A DNA stretch of 44,987 bases from Quinella sp. 1Q5 (GTDB lineage: Bacteria > Bacillota > Negativicutes > Selenomonadales > Selenomonadaceae). The stretch is from NCBI GenBank assembly GCA_014764605.1, contig JACXWG010000007.1, positions 1 to 44,987 on the forward strand, read 5' to 3'. The first letter of the stretch is position 1. Each line of letters opens with the position of its first letter. The notes beneath the pieces are model-generated. The model was not told where the DNA came from, did not search any database, and worked only from the letters and a program-made list of their open reading frames with translations. Made by a program: the position numbers and the translations under genes. Below are positions 11,001 to 18,377 of the stretch, one piece after another.

Positions 11001-11763
11001 AATTCCAATAGCCGTAGTTGTGAATGTAATCGTTGCCTACGCCGGCGTCGATTGACACTGAGTTGCTATGGTTGTTGATTGAATCATTGCTTGCGCCAGC
11101 GTCTATTGTTACTGAGTCGCCGCTGTAATTGTTAATAGTGTCGTTGCCCGCTCCGCTACTTATCGAAGTTTTATTTCCGTAGTTGGTGATGGTGTCGTTG
11201 CCTGCACCCGTCGTGATTGTAGCTTTCTCAGGATTAATCGTATCGGTCGTTTGGGTGGTCGAATTGTACTTATAGTCGTAATCATTGTAGATGTAATTGT
11301 CGCCACCGCTCGTCGAAATTTTGACGGATTGCCCGCCGTTATTTTCAATGGAGTCATTGCCCGCGCCCGCGTCGATTATCACGTTGGAGCCACGATTTTT
11401 AATAGTGTCGTTGCCTGTACCACCTAAGATTGTCGAATGGTTTCCGTTATACTCGTCGCTATCTGAATCATAAAAAGCATCCCAAGGTTGATAGTAGCGG
11501 TAGCCGTTGTAAATTAAATCATTGCCAGTGCCTCCGTCTAACACAGACTTTGAGCCGTGACTTGTAATCGTATCATTGCCTTCGCCGCCCATGAGGGAAA
11601 CGTTAGCTCCGCCGCGTTCACTCTCCCAATAGCCGCCGTTAATCAGAAAATCTTTATCCGAGCCGCCGTCGATTGTCACGTTGGAGCCATAATTGGTAAT
11701 GGTATCCGCTTCGCTCGTTCCTGAAACAACGATATCGGGCACATTGTTACTAATCTCTGCCAT
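8074..11763 (-). CDS. RTX-like calcium-repeat protein with central gluzincin-type peptidase domain
   Basis: 1229 residues, no N-terminal signal peptide. Residues 1-320 are degenerate nonapeptide repeats (GGxGNDxIxN, often alternating with SxxxNYGSNVTID). Residues ~400-750 are non-repeat and contain HEITH (612-616) and a third likely zinc ligand Glu634 in TEGMAD, a gluzincin arrangement. Repeats resume at ~770, and ~980-1160 are near-perfect GGSGNDxLxGG RTX repeats that bind calcium. The tail (GKDTIFGFDKNDTL...ISSSKLIKK) resembles the C-terminal secretion region of type I substrates. It is likely exported by a type I system, but none is in the window. ATG 11763 has AGGTGA upstream. Single-gene unit; substrate unknown. 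Confidence 0.85.
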   Translation of the reverse strand: MAEISNNVPDIVVSGTSEADTITNYGSNVTIDGGSDKDFLINGGYWESERGGANVSLMGGEGNDTITSHGSKSVLDGGTGNDLIYNGYRYYQPWDAFYDSDSDEYNGNHSTILGGTGNDTIKNRGSNVIIDAGAGNDSIENNGGQSVKISTSGGDNYIYNDYDYKYNSTTQTTDTINPEKATITTGAGNDTITNYGNKTSISSGAGNDTINNYSGDSVTIDAGASNDSINNHSNSVSIDAGVGNDYIHNYGYWNSETQTYEGANNVTIDTGTGNDYIYNEGNSVTITAGEGDDTIYNYGDNVTIDAGSGNNTVRGIATINMSESNSTLTGDSSVQTYKYVNGNHVITNYSGEDIIEIAAGKLDSYSFDGGDLIFHIGNGSLRLKNMTNHAITVTDSAGKTTTQIYGNGYSPQQVIKNFVHSMAHTILDTEEKLDEAIKNCSQFNTLQEVIDKMVADCRTANNADTFLRDYCGIILGNDDRNAVVGWDAGGLSMKTQSDLFPQSGDAIYPESTTFTIRGLTITVPEKDTLSEKEQLVVQGFYSWWAEEAIKLIEETFGFSFEGKSMTLSFFEDSDSFAWGLGGSGGVQVNMAFTNFEESDKNGNSLGDYLFPHEITHVLQGKFNIWSYMPNYMTEGMADLTAGNTRYMTELARNSMLLAQYLDLNNTFSSDTNVYAVGYMFWRYLMKQASDSYDSSKGYAWKDSSSIVGTDDAELLTGSGKGVTISAGTGNDTITAYGENMNVFGEDGDDYILISSVASGAKVDSGAGNDTITNYGSKTSISSGAGNDSIYNRGSNVTIDGGANRDFLINGGYWESERGGANVSIMGGTGNDTITSHGSKSVLDGGTGNDLIYNGYRYYQSWDVFYDSDSDEYNGNSSTILGGTGNDTIKNCGDKVLFKYAFGDGNDLIEGFNAKSTLSIAGGAYTSIKNNEDVIVNIGKNNITLQGAGNLSKVNIKGQKSTTLTLTNSMPSFVTVNSSVEVINASSRTTAIKITGNKLANSLVGGSGNDTLSGGTGDDKILGSSGNDSLSGGSGNDTLSGGTGDDKILGGSGNDCLLGGSGKDTLSSGSGDDKLLGGSGNDSLNGGDGKDTLSGGSGDDKILGGSGNDSLNGGDGKDTLSGGTGNDKLLGGSGNDCIKGGKGNDTLWGDAGFDKFIYVKGDGKDTIFGFDKNDTLTLDGLAFTTSYSKAKGTITFNVSGGSVMLKEFTATTFHINDDTYKISSSKLIKK
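9098..9390 (-). repeat. Internal long repeat of the RTX gene, copy 2
   Basis: About 293 bp nearly identical to 11399-11691 at a constant offset of 2301. It encodes the block with NGGYWESERGGANVS, GSKSVLDGGTGNDLIYNG and FYDSDSDEYNGN. It lies after the peptidase domain. Confidence 0.85.
11399..11691 (-). repeat. Internal long repeat of the RTX gene, copy 1
   Basis: N-terminal copy of the ~293 bp block at 9098-9390. Differences are scattered single bases, several of them silent or conservative, so the duplication is recent or kept alike by recombination. Confidence 0.85.
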
Positions 11764-11844
11764 GAAGAATCACCTCACTTAAATTTATTATTTTTATCTT
11801 CAATGGCAAGCTTTAAAGTCCTTTGATAGTCTCGAAAATTTTCT

Positions 11845-11873
11845 TTGCAACATGCTACGCCTTGCGGTAAAAT
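11845..11873 (+). promoter_or_regulatory. SigA promoter of the RNase G unit
   Basis: TTGCAA (11845-11850), 17-base spacer, TAAAAT (11868-11873), 15 bases before the ATG, so the leader is very short. Confidence 0.75.
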
Positions 11874-11888
11874 ATTGGCGGTGATTCA

Positions 11889-12974
11889 ATGAAGAAGATA
11901 GTTATAAGTCAAAAGTTCAGCACCACAGTCGTGGTAGTGATTCAAGGCGACGAAGTCAGCGCGATTTATTCAGCGCAGAACACACAGCCGCAACTCGTCG
12001 GCAACATTTACAAAGGGCGCGTGAAAAATTTTCTGCCGGGAATGCAAGCGGCGTTCGTGGACATCGGGCGCGATAGAAATGTTTTCCTGCAGTTCAATCG
12101 CAAGCAAAAACTTTCCGTGGGGCAGAGCGTCTTAATCCAAATCGACAAGGACGAAGGCTTGACTAAAGGAGCACGTGCGACGCTTAACATAAGTCTGGCG
12201 GGGCGGCTGATGATTTTCCTGCCGACGGTCGGTTATATCGGCGTATCGAATAAGATTGGCGGCGACGAACGCTTGAGACTTCATCAGCTAGCAAGGAAGA
12301 TTCGCCCGAAGGACGCCGGCTTAATCATTCGGACGGCGGCTCAAGGTTGCTCCGAAGAAGATTTGCTTGGCGACCTTGCCAACCTTCAAGCTCTCTGGTC
12401 AAGGATTCAAGAACGCAACGCCAAACGCAAGCCGCCCGCCCTCCTGCACAGCGACAACGACTTGATTGACAGGCTCTTGCGCAATGAATACGCGGCGGGC
12501 ACCGAACTTATCGTCGACAACTTGAAACTTTATCGGCGGCTCGTCGGTCTGGTTGAAGGCGTTAAACTCTATGACGGCTCTAAGCAGATATTCGAGGCGT
12601 TCGGCGTGTCAGATGAGCTTGCAAAGATTAATCAGCGTGAACTTTCCTTGCCGAGCGGCGGACAAATTGTCATCGACAAGACGGAAGCTTTGACGGCTAT
12701 CGACGTAAACACCGGCAAATTCATCGGACGCGACGACTTCGACGAGACGATACTAAAGACTAACCTTGAGGCAGCGGCGGAAATTCTCAAGCAACTGAGG
12801 CTCCGAGACATCGGCGGGATTATCGTCGTCGACTTCATTGACATGGACAGCCTAGAAAATAGGCAAGCTTTGATGAACTTCCTGAGGGAACGAGCCGCCC
12901 TAGACAGGAACAAAACTAAAATCGTGGACATGACGCCGCTGGGTCTCGTCGAGATTACGCGGCACAGTCGATAA
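11889..12974 (+). CDS. rng: Ribonuclease E/G family protein, C-terminally short
   Basis: 361 residues. An N-terminal S1-like segment (GNIYKGRVKNFLPGMQAAFVDIG...FLQF) is followed by the RNase E/G catalytic core, with the two metal-binding aspartates in ALTAIDVNTGKF and IIVVDFIDM. The family normally continues from the next motif, TPLGLVEITRxR, for another 100 or so residues, including a CPxCxG zinc-link that holds the dimer. Here the frame stops at LGLVEITRHSR with a clear TAA. No continuation is seen in other frames before the next gene. The catalytic residues are present, but oligomerisation must differ. RNase G processes rRNA and mRNA 5' ends. The gene starts a three-gene plus-strand run. 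Confidence 0.85.
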   Translation: MKKIVISQKFSTTVVVVIQGDEVSAIYSAQNTQPQLVGNIYKGRVKNFLPGMQAAFVDIGRDRNVFLQFNRKQKLSVGQSVLIQIDKDEGLTKGARATLNISLAGRLMIFLPTVGYIGVSNKIGGDERLRLHQLARKIRPKDAGLIIRTAAQGCSEEDLLGDLANLQALWSRIQERNAKRKPPALLHSDNDLIDRLLRNEYAAGTELIVDNLKLYRRLVGLVEGVKLYDGSKQIFEAFGVSDELAKINQRELSLPSGGQIVIDKTEALTAIDVNTGKFIGRDDFDETILKTNLEAAAEILKQLRLRDIGGIIVVDFIDMDSLENRQALMNFLRERAALDRNKTKIVDMTPLGLVEITRHSR

Positions 12975-12997
12975 AAATTTTGCAAAGGGGAATCAGT

Positions 12998-13888
12998 ATG
13001 TACACACTTCAAAACGATTTGCTTAAGATTACAGTTGCCGAGCGCGGCGCGGAACTCAAGTCGATAACCGAGCTGGCGGACGGCACGGAGTATCTTTTTG
13101 ACGGCGACCCGACCTGGTGGAAATTCTCTTCGCCGGTGCTCTTCCCGATTGTCGGCAAGGTCAATGGCAACAAGTATCGCGCCGAGGGCAGAGAATTTAC
13201 TTTACCGGGGCATGGCTTCGCACGCACGACGGATTTTTGGCTCGTGGACGCCACGGACGATGCTTTGACCTTCGCGCTTGAATCAAACGCCGCAACCTTC
13301 AAAGTTTATCCTTACGAGTTCCGCCTGGAGATTTCGTTCAAGCTGACGGGCAATGAAGTCAAAGTCGCGTGGAAGGTTGTCAACGTCGACGACAAGGACA
13401 TTTATTTTTCAATCGGCGCACACCCCGCGCTTAGTTGCCCCATTAACTATCGCGAAAGCTTCGAGGACTGCTACCTCAAGTTCAATCGGGCGGAAAAGTC
13501 ATCGCGCATTCCTCTTACGAGCCGTGGCACTCTTTCCCATGACAGAATCCCGACGCTTGATGGCACGGAGCTTCCCTTGACTTACGACTTGTTCAAGGGT
13601 GATGCGCTTGTCTTTGATGATTTGAATTCGGACGAAGTATCCATTTGTTCGCGCAAGAGTACAAAGACGATTACCGTTCGTGCAAAAGGTTTCCCGTATT
13701 GGGGCTTTTGGACGCCGAACAAGGGCGGGGCTCCGTTTATCTGCATTGAACCGTGGCATGGGCACGCCGACTACGAAGACTTCCAAGGCGAGCTTAAGGA
13801 CAAGGAAGGAATCATCAAGCTTGCCGCTGGCGAGAAATTTAAAACGGAGATGAGTTTTATAATTGGCAAGGCTGACGATTCTAATTGA
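12998..13888 (+). CDS. Aldose 1-epimerase family protein, LacX-like
   Basis: 296 residues from ATG 12998 (AAGGGG 8 bases upstream). A galactose-mutarotase-like beta-sandwich is indicated by ISRGAELKS-like AERGAELKSI, PVLFPIVGKVNGN, LPGHGFARTTDFW, IGAHPALSCP and WTPNKGGAPFICIEPWHG. In this family the His of GHGFAR, the His of GAHPA and the Glu of CIEPWHG form the active site. It interconverts alpha and beta anomers of a sugar or sugar phosphate; the exact substrate is not readable. The last 26 bases overlap the next gene, which indicates translational coupling. Confidence 0.88.
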   Translation: MYTLQNDLLKITVAERGAELKSITELADGTEYLFDGDPTWWKFSSPVLFPIVGKVNGNKYRAEGREFTLPGHGFARTTDFWLVDATDDALTFALESNAATFKVYPYEFRLEISFKLTGNEVKVAWKVVNVDDKDIYFSIGAHPALSCPINYRESFEDCYLKFNRAEKSSRIPLTSRGTLSHDRIPTLDGTELPLTYDLFKGDALVFDDLNSDEVSICSRKSTKTITVRAKGFPYWGFWTPNKGGAPFICIEPWHGHADYEDFQGELKDKEGIIKLAAGEKFKTEMSFIIGKADDSN

Positions 13889-14648
13889 AAACACTAAGCC
13901 CGAAGGCTCAAGACTCGTTGCGGAGCATGGGCTAAGCTTTCTGGTCGAGACTTCACAGACAAGATTTATCTTTGACTGCGGTCACACGGGCGCGGCGTTC
14001 GATAACGCTAAGATTTTGGGCGTCGACCTGCGCGGGATAAAGTTGGCTGTGCTAAGTCATTCGCATTACGACCACGCGAGCGGCTTCCCTAAACTTTTGG
14101 ACGCGGCACCGATTGAAACTCTTTACACTGGTGAAAACTTTTGGGAGCCGAAGTTCTCTTTGGATAGCTATCGCGGTTGCGGCTTCGACGAAAAGCTTTT
14201 GACGACTCGTGGCATTGAGCAAAGGACTTGCCGCGACATACTTGCCCTTGACGATACGGCGTGGCTTGTCGGGAACTTCAAGCGGCGTTATACCTTCGAG
14301 ACGATACCGAATAAGTTTCTACGCGGCGAAGATAAGACGCCTGACGACTTCAGCGACGAGATAGTTTTAGTCCTGCGCGAGGGCGACGGGCTAGCAGTCG
14401 TGACGGCTTGTGCGCACGTTGGCATTTTAAATATCGTTTCTGATGTCCGTGAACGATTTGCCCGCCCGATTGTCAGCGTGATTGGCGGCTTGCACTTGTC
14501 TGGCGCGACGCACGAACGGATTGCCCGAACGCTTGACGAGCTTAAGATTTTGGGCGTAAAAAAAATTCTGCCGTGTCATTGTTCAGGCGAAGAGCTCGTG
14601 AACAACTCAAACGACAGAATTTCTACTGGCTCGGTTATAAAGCTTTAA
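13863..14648 (+). CDS. Metallo-beta-lactamase-fold hydrolase, dihydropterin-synthase-like MBL subgroup
   Basis: 261 residues, from a TTG at 13863 overlapping the epimerase gene. Metal motif HSHYDHASG, then CAHVGILN, GGLHLSGA and a final CHCSGEE fit the MBL subgroup typified by the archaeal 7,8-dihydropterin-6-methyl-aminobenzene phosphate synthase and found widely in anaerobes with unknown roles. The start is uncertain, since no ATG lies nearby. The last 75 bases of the gene region (14571-14645) are present a second time at 14724-14798, so the 3' end has been duplicated around a small inserted element. Confidence 0.8.
   Translation: MARLTILIENTKPEGSRLVAEHGLSFLVETSQTRFIFDCGHTGAAFDNAKILGVDLRGIKLAVLSHSHYDHASGFPKLLDAAPIETLYTGENFWEPKFSLDSYRGCGFDEKLLTTRGIEQRTCRDILALDDTAWLVGNFKRRYTFETIPNKFLRGEDKTPDDFSDEIVLVLREGDGLAVVTACAHVGILNIVSDVRERFARPIVSVIGGLHLSGATHERIARTLDELKILGVKKILPCHCSGEELVNNSNDRISTGSVIKL
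14571..14645 (+). repeat. Direct repeat flanking element A, copy 1
   Basis: 75 bp forming the 3' end of the MBL gene; about six mismatches to 14724-14798. Confidence 0.92.
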
Positions 14649-14723
14649 CATCATGCGCGGCGAAGAACTCCGCTTGTTGAAAACTTCGCCGCGTTCGCTG
14701 TTTGGTTACTTTTCAAAAGTAAC
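14646..14723 (+). repeat. Small palindrome-ended element A
   Basis: 78 bp lying exactly between two direct copies of a 75-bp flank. It begins TAACATCATGCGCGGC and ends in the perfect palindrome GGTTACTTTT-C-AAAAGTAACC (14704-14724). It aligns along its length with 39227-39303: CATxATGCGCGGC at the start, CGCGTTxCGCTxTTT in the middle, and a TTTT/AAAA palindrome at the end. It has no coding capacity. It resembles a MITE- or REP-like unit, but I know no named family that fits. Confidence 0.75.
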
Positions 14724-14798
14724 CCGTGTCATTGTTCAAGCGAAGTGCTCGCGAACAACTCAAGCGACAGAATTTCTACTGGTTCGATTATAAAGCTT
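14724..14798 (+). repeat. Direct repeat flanking element A, copy 2
   Basis: Second copy of the MBL gene 3' end; it runs into the ribH stop codon (14797-14799). It still translates in frame like the MBL C-terminus but has no start. Confidence 0.92.
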
Positions 14799-15339
14799 AG
14801 CTGACGACTTCAGCAGGCGCGGGAGCTTGAACTTTTTTCTTGCGACCGCGCTTTTTACGTTCAGGCTCTCCAACAGTTACTAATGCTTTCGAGAGGTTCG
14901 CCATCTCCATTGCCGCAATCGCCGCGTCGAAGCCCTTGTTGCCCGATTTGGTTCCGGCACGTTCAATCGCCTGCTGAATGTTTTCCGTGGTGACTACGCC
15001 AAAAATCGTCGGGACGCCGCTTTGAAGAGCAACCGCCGCCACGCCCTTTGAAACTTCATTGCAAACGTAATCATAGTGAGTGGTCGCCCCGCGAATCACT
15101 GCGCCCAAGCAAATTATCGCGTCAAATTTACCAGTCGACGCTAATTTTTTTGCCACGGACGGAATCTCAAACGCGCCAGGCACCCAAACCACGGAAATAT
15201 TTTCTTCTGGCGTCTCGTGACGTTTAAGGGCGTCGAGTGCCCCGCTCAAAAGTTTGCTCGTGATAAACTCGTTGAAACGCGCTACCACGATTGCGAACTT
15301 TGACTCCCTGCCGCTGATGTTGCCTTCGTAAACTTTCAT
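14797..15339 (-). CDS. ribH: 6,7-dimethyl-8-ribityllumazine synthase with a basic C-terminal tail
   Basis: 180 residues against about 155 for the family. The core is complete: [67 protein letters not shown] and GNKGFDAA. The enzyme joins the ribitylamino-uracil to dihydroxybutanone phosphate. After the last helix an extra ~24 residues follow: [24 protein letters not shown], an unusual basic then Ala/Pro-rich tail. It overlaps ribBA by 4 bases (ATGA) and is the last gene of the operon behind the FMN riboswitch. Confidence 0.97.
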   Translation of the reverse strand: MKVYEGNISGRESKFAIVVARFNEFITSKLLSGALDALKRHETPEENISVVWVPGAFEIPSVAKKLASTGKFDAIICLGAVIRGATTHYDYVCNEVSKGVAAVALQSGVPTIFGVVTTENIQQAIERAGTKSGNKGFDAAIAAMEMANLSKALVTVGEPERKKRGRKKKVQAPAPAEVVS

Positions 15340-16544
15340 TTTGTCTCCTCCTCGAATACATGACCCATTTTAACTTTCTTGACGGTGAGATATTTTTTAT
15401 CAAACTTCGTCGGCGCAATGACAATCGGGACGCGTTCAGTTATCGTCAAACCGTGCCCCTCAAGTCCTGCGCGTTTGGAAGGATTATTCGTTAGCAGTCT
15501 AATTTTCGTCAAGCCCAAGTCCGAAAGGATTTGCGCCCCGATTCCGTAGTCTCGCAAGTCAGGCTTGAAGCCGAGTAAGATATTTGCCTCGACAGTATCG
15601 TTGCCGGCGTCTTGAAGTGCATACGCCCGAATCTTATTTGCCAGACCAATGCCGCGCCCTTCCTGCCGCATGTAAAGAACGACACCTTCGCCCGCCGCCT
15701 CAATCTTCCTTAAAGCTGTCGCAAGTTGTTCGCCGCAATCGCAACGCAACGAACCCAACGCATCGCCTGTCAGACATTCTGAATGCACGCGAACCAAAAC
15801 ATTTTTCTTGCCCGCCACGTCGCCTTTGACAATCGCCAAGTGACATTTGCCGTCAAGCGTGCTCTCATAAGCCTTTAGCCTGAAGCGTCCGTATTTGCTC
15901 GGAAAGTCCACGTCGGCGATTTGCCTAACGAATTTCTCCGTGCGTTTGCGATATTCAATCAAAGCCCGAACGGTGATGATATTAAGCCTGTGCCGCGCCG
16001 CGAACTTTTTAAGACCTTCCGTGCGCATCATGTGCCCATCGTCGTCCATAATCTCGCAACAAAGCCCCGCCGGATAAAAGCCCGCAAGTCTTGCCAAGTC
16101 CGTTGTCGTCTCTGTGTGACCGGCACGACGAAGAACGCCGCCTTCCACTGAACGCAACGGGAACACGTGACCAGGCTTACGAAAGCTTGACGGCTTCGCG
16201 GCAAGGTCTAGGAGCAATTTTATCGTGCGGCATCGTTCGTAAGCTGAAATGCCCGTCTTCGTGTCGTAAGCGTCAATCGACACCGTGAAAGCCGTTTCGT
16301 GATTGTCAGTGTTGTTCTGAACCATCTGCCCAATCTCCAGCTCGTCGAGGCGTTTACCGTCAATCGGCGTGCAGATTAAGCCTTTGGCATGTGTCGCCAT
16401 GAAGTTTATATCAGCGGGCGTGACGGTCTCGGCAGCAATGATTAAGTCACCTTCGTTCTCGCGGTCTTCGTCGTCCACAACGACAATCATTTTGCCGCAA
16501 CGTATGTCGTCAATCGCTTGCTCAATCGTCGCAAAGTCGCTCAT
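15336..16544 (-). CDS. ribBA: Bifunctional DHBP synthase / GTP cyclohydrolase II
   Basis: 402 residues. The N-terminal RibB domain has [28 protein letters not shown] and [10 protein letters not shown]. The C-terminal RibA domain has [24 protein letters not shown], whose cysteines bind zinc, then [11 protein letters not shown] and LTNNPSK. It makes both precursors of riboflavin from ribulose 5-phosphate and GTP. It follows capA by 12 bases with GAGGAG as ribosome site and overlaps ribH. A standard fusion in Bacillota. Confidence 0.98.
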   Translation of the reverse strand: MSDFATIEQAIDDIRCGKMIVVVDDEDRENEGDLIIAAETVTPADINFMATHAKGLICTPIDGKRLDELEIGQMVQNNTDNHETAFTVSIDAYDTKTGISAYERCRTIKLLLDLAAKPSSFRKPGHVFPLRSVEGGVLRRAGHTETTTDLARLAGFYPAGLCCEIMDDDGHMMRTEGLKKFAARHRLNIITVRALIEYRKRTEKFVRQIADVDFPSKYGRFRLKAYESTLDGKCHLAIVKGDVAGKKNVLVRVHSECLTGDALGSLRCDCGEQLATALRKIEAAGEGVVLYMRQEGRGIGLANKIRAYALQDAGNDTVEANILLGFKPDLRDYGIGAQILSDLGLTKIRLLTNNPSKRAGLEGHGLTITERVPIVIAPTKFDKKYLTVKKVKMGHVFEEETK

Positions 16545-16556
16545 AAAATCCTCTCC

Positions 16557-17582
16557 TCAGTTAGAAAAGTCAATCGTATGCCCGTAACCCTTTGAATAAT
16601 CTGCCAAATGATTTAAGACTTGCTCCGCCTCGGCATCGATGACTGGCGTCGGGCAAAAGTCGTTGTAAGCGTTCGTAGAAGAGATTCTGCACGGAATTAC
16701 ATGCGGCGTTATCGAGACGGTCTCCGCGTTCTTTGTCAGAGTCGCCTGCAGGATAAATGTTTCCTTGTCGCGAGGATTTATATTCGCTCCGAAGCAGAAG
16801 TTGCCGAGGCTGTAGGCTATGACTTTTCCGTTGTAAAGTTCAATACCCTGCATGACGTGCGGATGAGCACCAACGACGATATCCGCGCCGCTGTCAATCG
16901 TGAAATGCGCGATTTGAGTTTGATAAGGTAAGCTAACGTGGTCAAGCTCGTATCCCCAATGAAATTCGACGATGACAACTTCCGCGCCGCTCGTTTGGAT
17001 ATTCTTTATATCGGTGGAAAGTCTTTCGCGGAGGTCACACGTATCCGCCCAAGCTTGATAGCCGAGAAAGCCGATTTTCATTCCACGCACGTCGATAATT
17101 TCGCTGTAGCCTTCGCCACAAAATTTTATGTCGTTCGCCTTCAAAAGATTGACCGTGTCTTTAAAGCCGCCCTCCCCGCAATCGTAGATATGATTGTTCG
17201 CTAGGTTGCAAATCTCAACGGACGAGGAAGTTAGAATTTCGACGTACTTTGGCTCACCGCGCAGTGAGAATTCTTTAATTTCGGTCGTCGATTGCTTAGT
17301 CAAAGCTCCTTCCAAGTTCACAAAGGTTATATCATCCGCCGTGAAGATGTGCTTGACATTGCCGAGATAATATCCCGCGCCGTTTTTCCAGTAAGCCTCA
17401 AGGAGGAAACTATCAAACGCACAATCGCCAGCAAAAGAGACTATCACGGGGCTGAACTCTTCCGCAGGCTCGGAAGTCGTCATTTCTTTGGGCTTGTCAA
17501 AATCTATCTCGACTATTGGAGTAGCCTCACTCATACGACTAATCATTATCATGAGCAACAGTATCCGCAAAAAGATTTTCAT
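16557..17582 (-). CDS. CapA-family exported protein (PGA_cap metallophosphatase fold)
   Basis: 341 residues with an N-terminal signal sequence (FLRILLLMIMIS). Motifs of the CapA/PgsA family: FAGDCAFDS, FVNLEGAL, ICNLANNHIYDCGEGG, VVIVEFHWGYEL, DSGADIVVGAHPHVMQGIE and IAYSLGNF. The metal ligands of the calcineurin-like fold (D, N, H, HPH) are present. Such proteins belong to poly-gamma-glutamate capsule loci, but many are lone genes of unknown role. It lies between ribE (10 bases) and ribBA (12 bases), so it is under the FMN riboswitch, an unexpected place for it. Confidence 0.85.
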   Translation of the reverse strand: MKIFLRILLLMIMISRMSEATPIVEIDFDKPKEMTTSEPAEEFSPVIVSFAGDCAFDSFLLEAYWKNGAGYYLGNVKHIFTADDITFVNLEGALTKQSTTEIKEFSLRGEPKYVEILTSSSVEICNLANNHIYDCGEGGFKDTVNLLKANDIKFCGEGYSEIIDVRGMKIGFLGYQAWADTCDLRERLSTDIKNIQTSGAEVVIVEFHWGYELDHVSLPYQTQIAHFTIDSGADIVVGAHPHVMQGIELYNGKVIAYSLGNFCFGANINPRDKETFILQATLTKNAETVSITPHVIPCRISSTNAYNDFCPTPVIDAEAEQVLNHLADYSKGYGHTIDFSN

Positions 17583-17592
17583 GCGCCGTGCC

Positions 17593-18207
17593 TCACAAAA
17601 ACCCGTTCGCCGCTAAGAACTCTTGCGTTAAGTCTGGCGTCTCTTTGAAGGTCAGTAGTCGTTCGACGTATTTGGCTAAGACGTCCGTTTCAATGTTGAC
17701 AAGTGAACCAACGCGCTTGAATTTAAAATTCGTGACTTCGCGGGTGTGCGGAATCATTGACACAGAGAAACCATCCGCGCCTGCTTCCACGATCGTTAAG
17801 CTTATTCCGTCTAGTGCAACTGAACCCTTGCCCGCGATTTGACGGAGCAACGACCTTTCCGCCGCCACGTCGATTAATAATGCGTTGCCTTCGGGACGAA
17901 TGCTCAAAACTTTGCCTACGCCGTCGATGTGCCCGTTGATTATATGCCCGCCGAGCCTGTCGCCGACCTTCACGGCTCGTTCAAGATTGAAATTCTTATC
18001 GGCAAGCGACGTGCGCCTTAACGTCTCCGGCATCACGTCCGCCGCGAAGTAATCCGCGCCGAAGTCTACGACCGTTAAGCAGATACCGTTCGTGGCAATG
18101 CTGTCGCCAATCGTCATGTCCGATAAAATTTTCTCGCAAGCAATCTCAAGCCTTCCACCGTCCAAGCTTTTGAGCCGCCCGACCTCTTCGATTATCCCAG
18201 TGAACAT
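17593..18207 (-). CDS. ribE: Riboflavin synthase alpha chain
   Basis: 204 residues from ATG 18207 (GGAGGAG upstream; the longer frame to 18243 reads into the riboswitch terminator). It opens MFTGIIEEVG, the family signature, and contains the two homologous lumazine-binding barrels: DSIATNGICLTV with the catalytic Cys, and GSVALDGISLTIV. It dismutates two lumazines to riboflavin. It is the first gene behind the FMN riboswitch and is followed by capA, ribBA and ribH. Confidence 0.97.
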   Translation of the reverse strand: MFTGIIEEVGRLKSLDGGRLEIACEKILSDMTIGDSIATNGICLTVVDFGADYFAADVMPETLRRTSLADKNFNLERAVKVGDRLGGHIINGHIDGVGKVLSIRPEGNALLIDVAAERSLLRQIAGKGSVALDGISLTIVEAGADGFSVSMIPHTREVTNFKFKRVGSLVNIETDVLAKYVERLLTFKETPDLTQEFLAANGFL

Positions 18208-18220
18208 TTTCTCCTCCGTC

Positions 18221-18254
18221 AAAAAAATTAAACCGCCTTGCAAACTTCAGGCGG
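18221..18254 (-). terminator. Terminator of the FMN riboswitch
   Basis: Minus strand CCGCCT...AGGCGG (18233-18238, 18249-18254), then TTTAATTTTTTT. It sits between the aptamer and ribE, so FMN would stop transcription of ribE-capA-ribBA-ribH. Confidence 0.88.
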
Positions 18255-18278
18255 GGCAATTCAAATCCGTTGCGTCAA

Positions 18279-18377
18279 ACTTTCTCGTCCGGACTGTAAC
18301 CGTCGGTCTCGGAATTGCACCGAGTCTGCCAAAGCTCGCGGACTTTTACCGCCGGTGGAGACTTTCACTCCGCCCTA
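18279..18377 (-). promoter_or_regulatory. FMN (RFN) riboswitch
   Basis: Canonical aptamer on the minus strand: AGGGCGGAGTGAAAGTC, then CACCGGCGGTAAA, CCGCGAGC, GCAGACTCGGTGCAATTCC, GACCGACGGTTACAGTCC and GGACGAGAAAG. Its 5' end overlaps the last codons and the TGA stop (18365-18367) of the ykgJ gene. Confidence 0.97.

Noticed and set aside
11385..11763. Signal peptide on the RTX-like protein
   Set aside because: The N-terminus is polar (MAEISNNVPDIVV) with no hydrophobic core, consistent with type I export instead.
14724..14798. Small coding region repeating the MBL C-terminus
   Set aside because: It is a duplicated 3' fragment without start codon or ribosome site.
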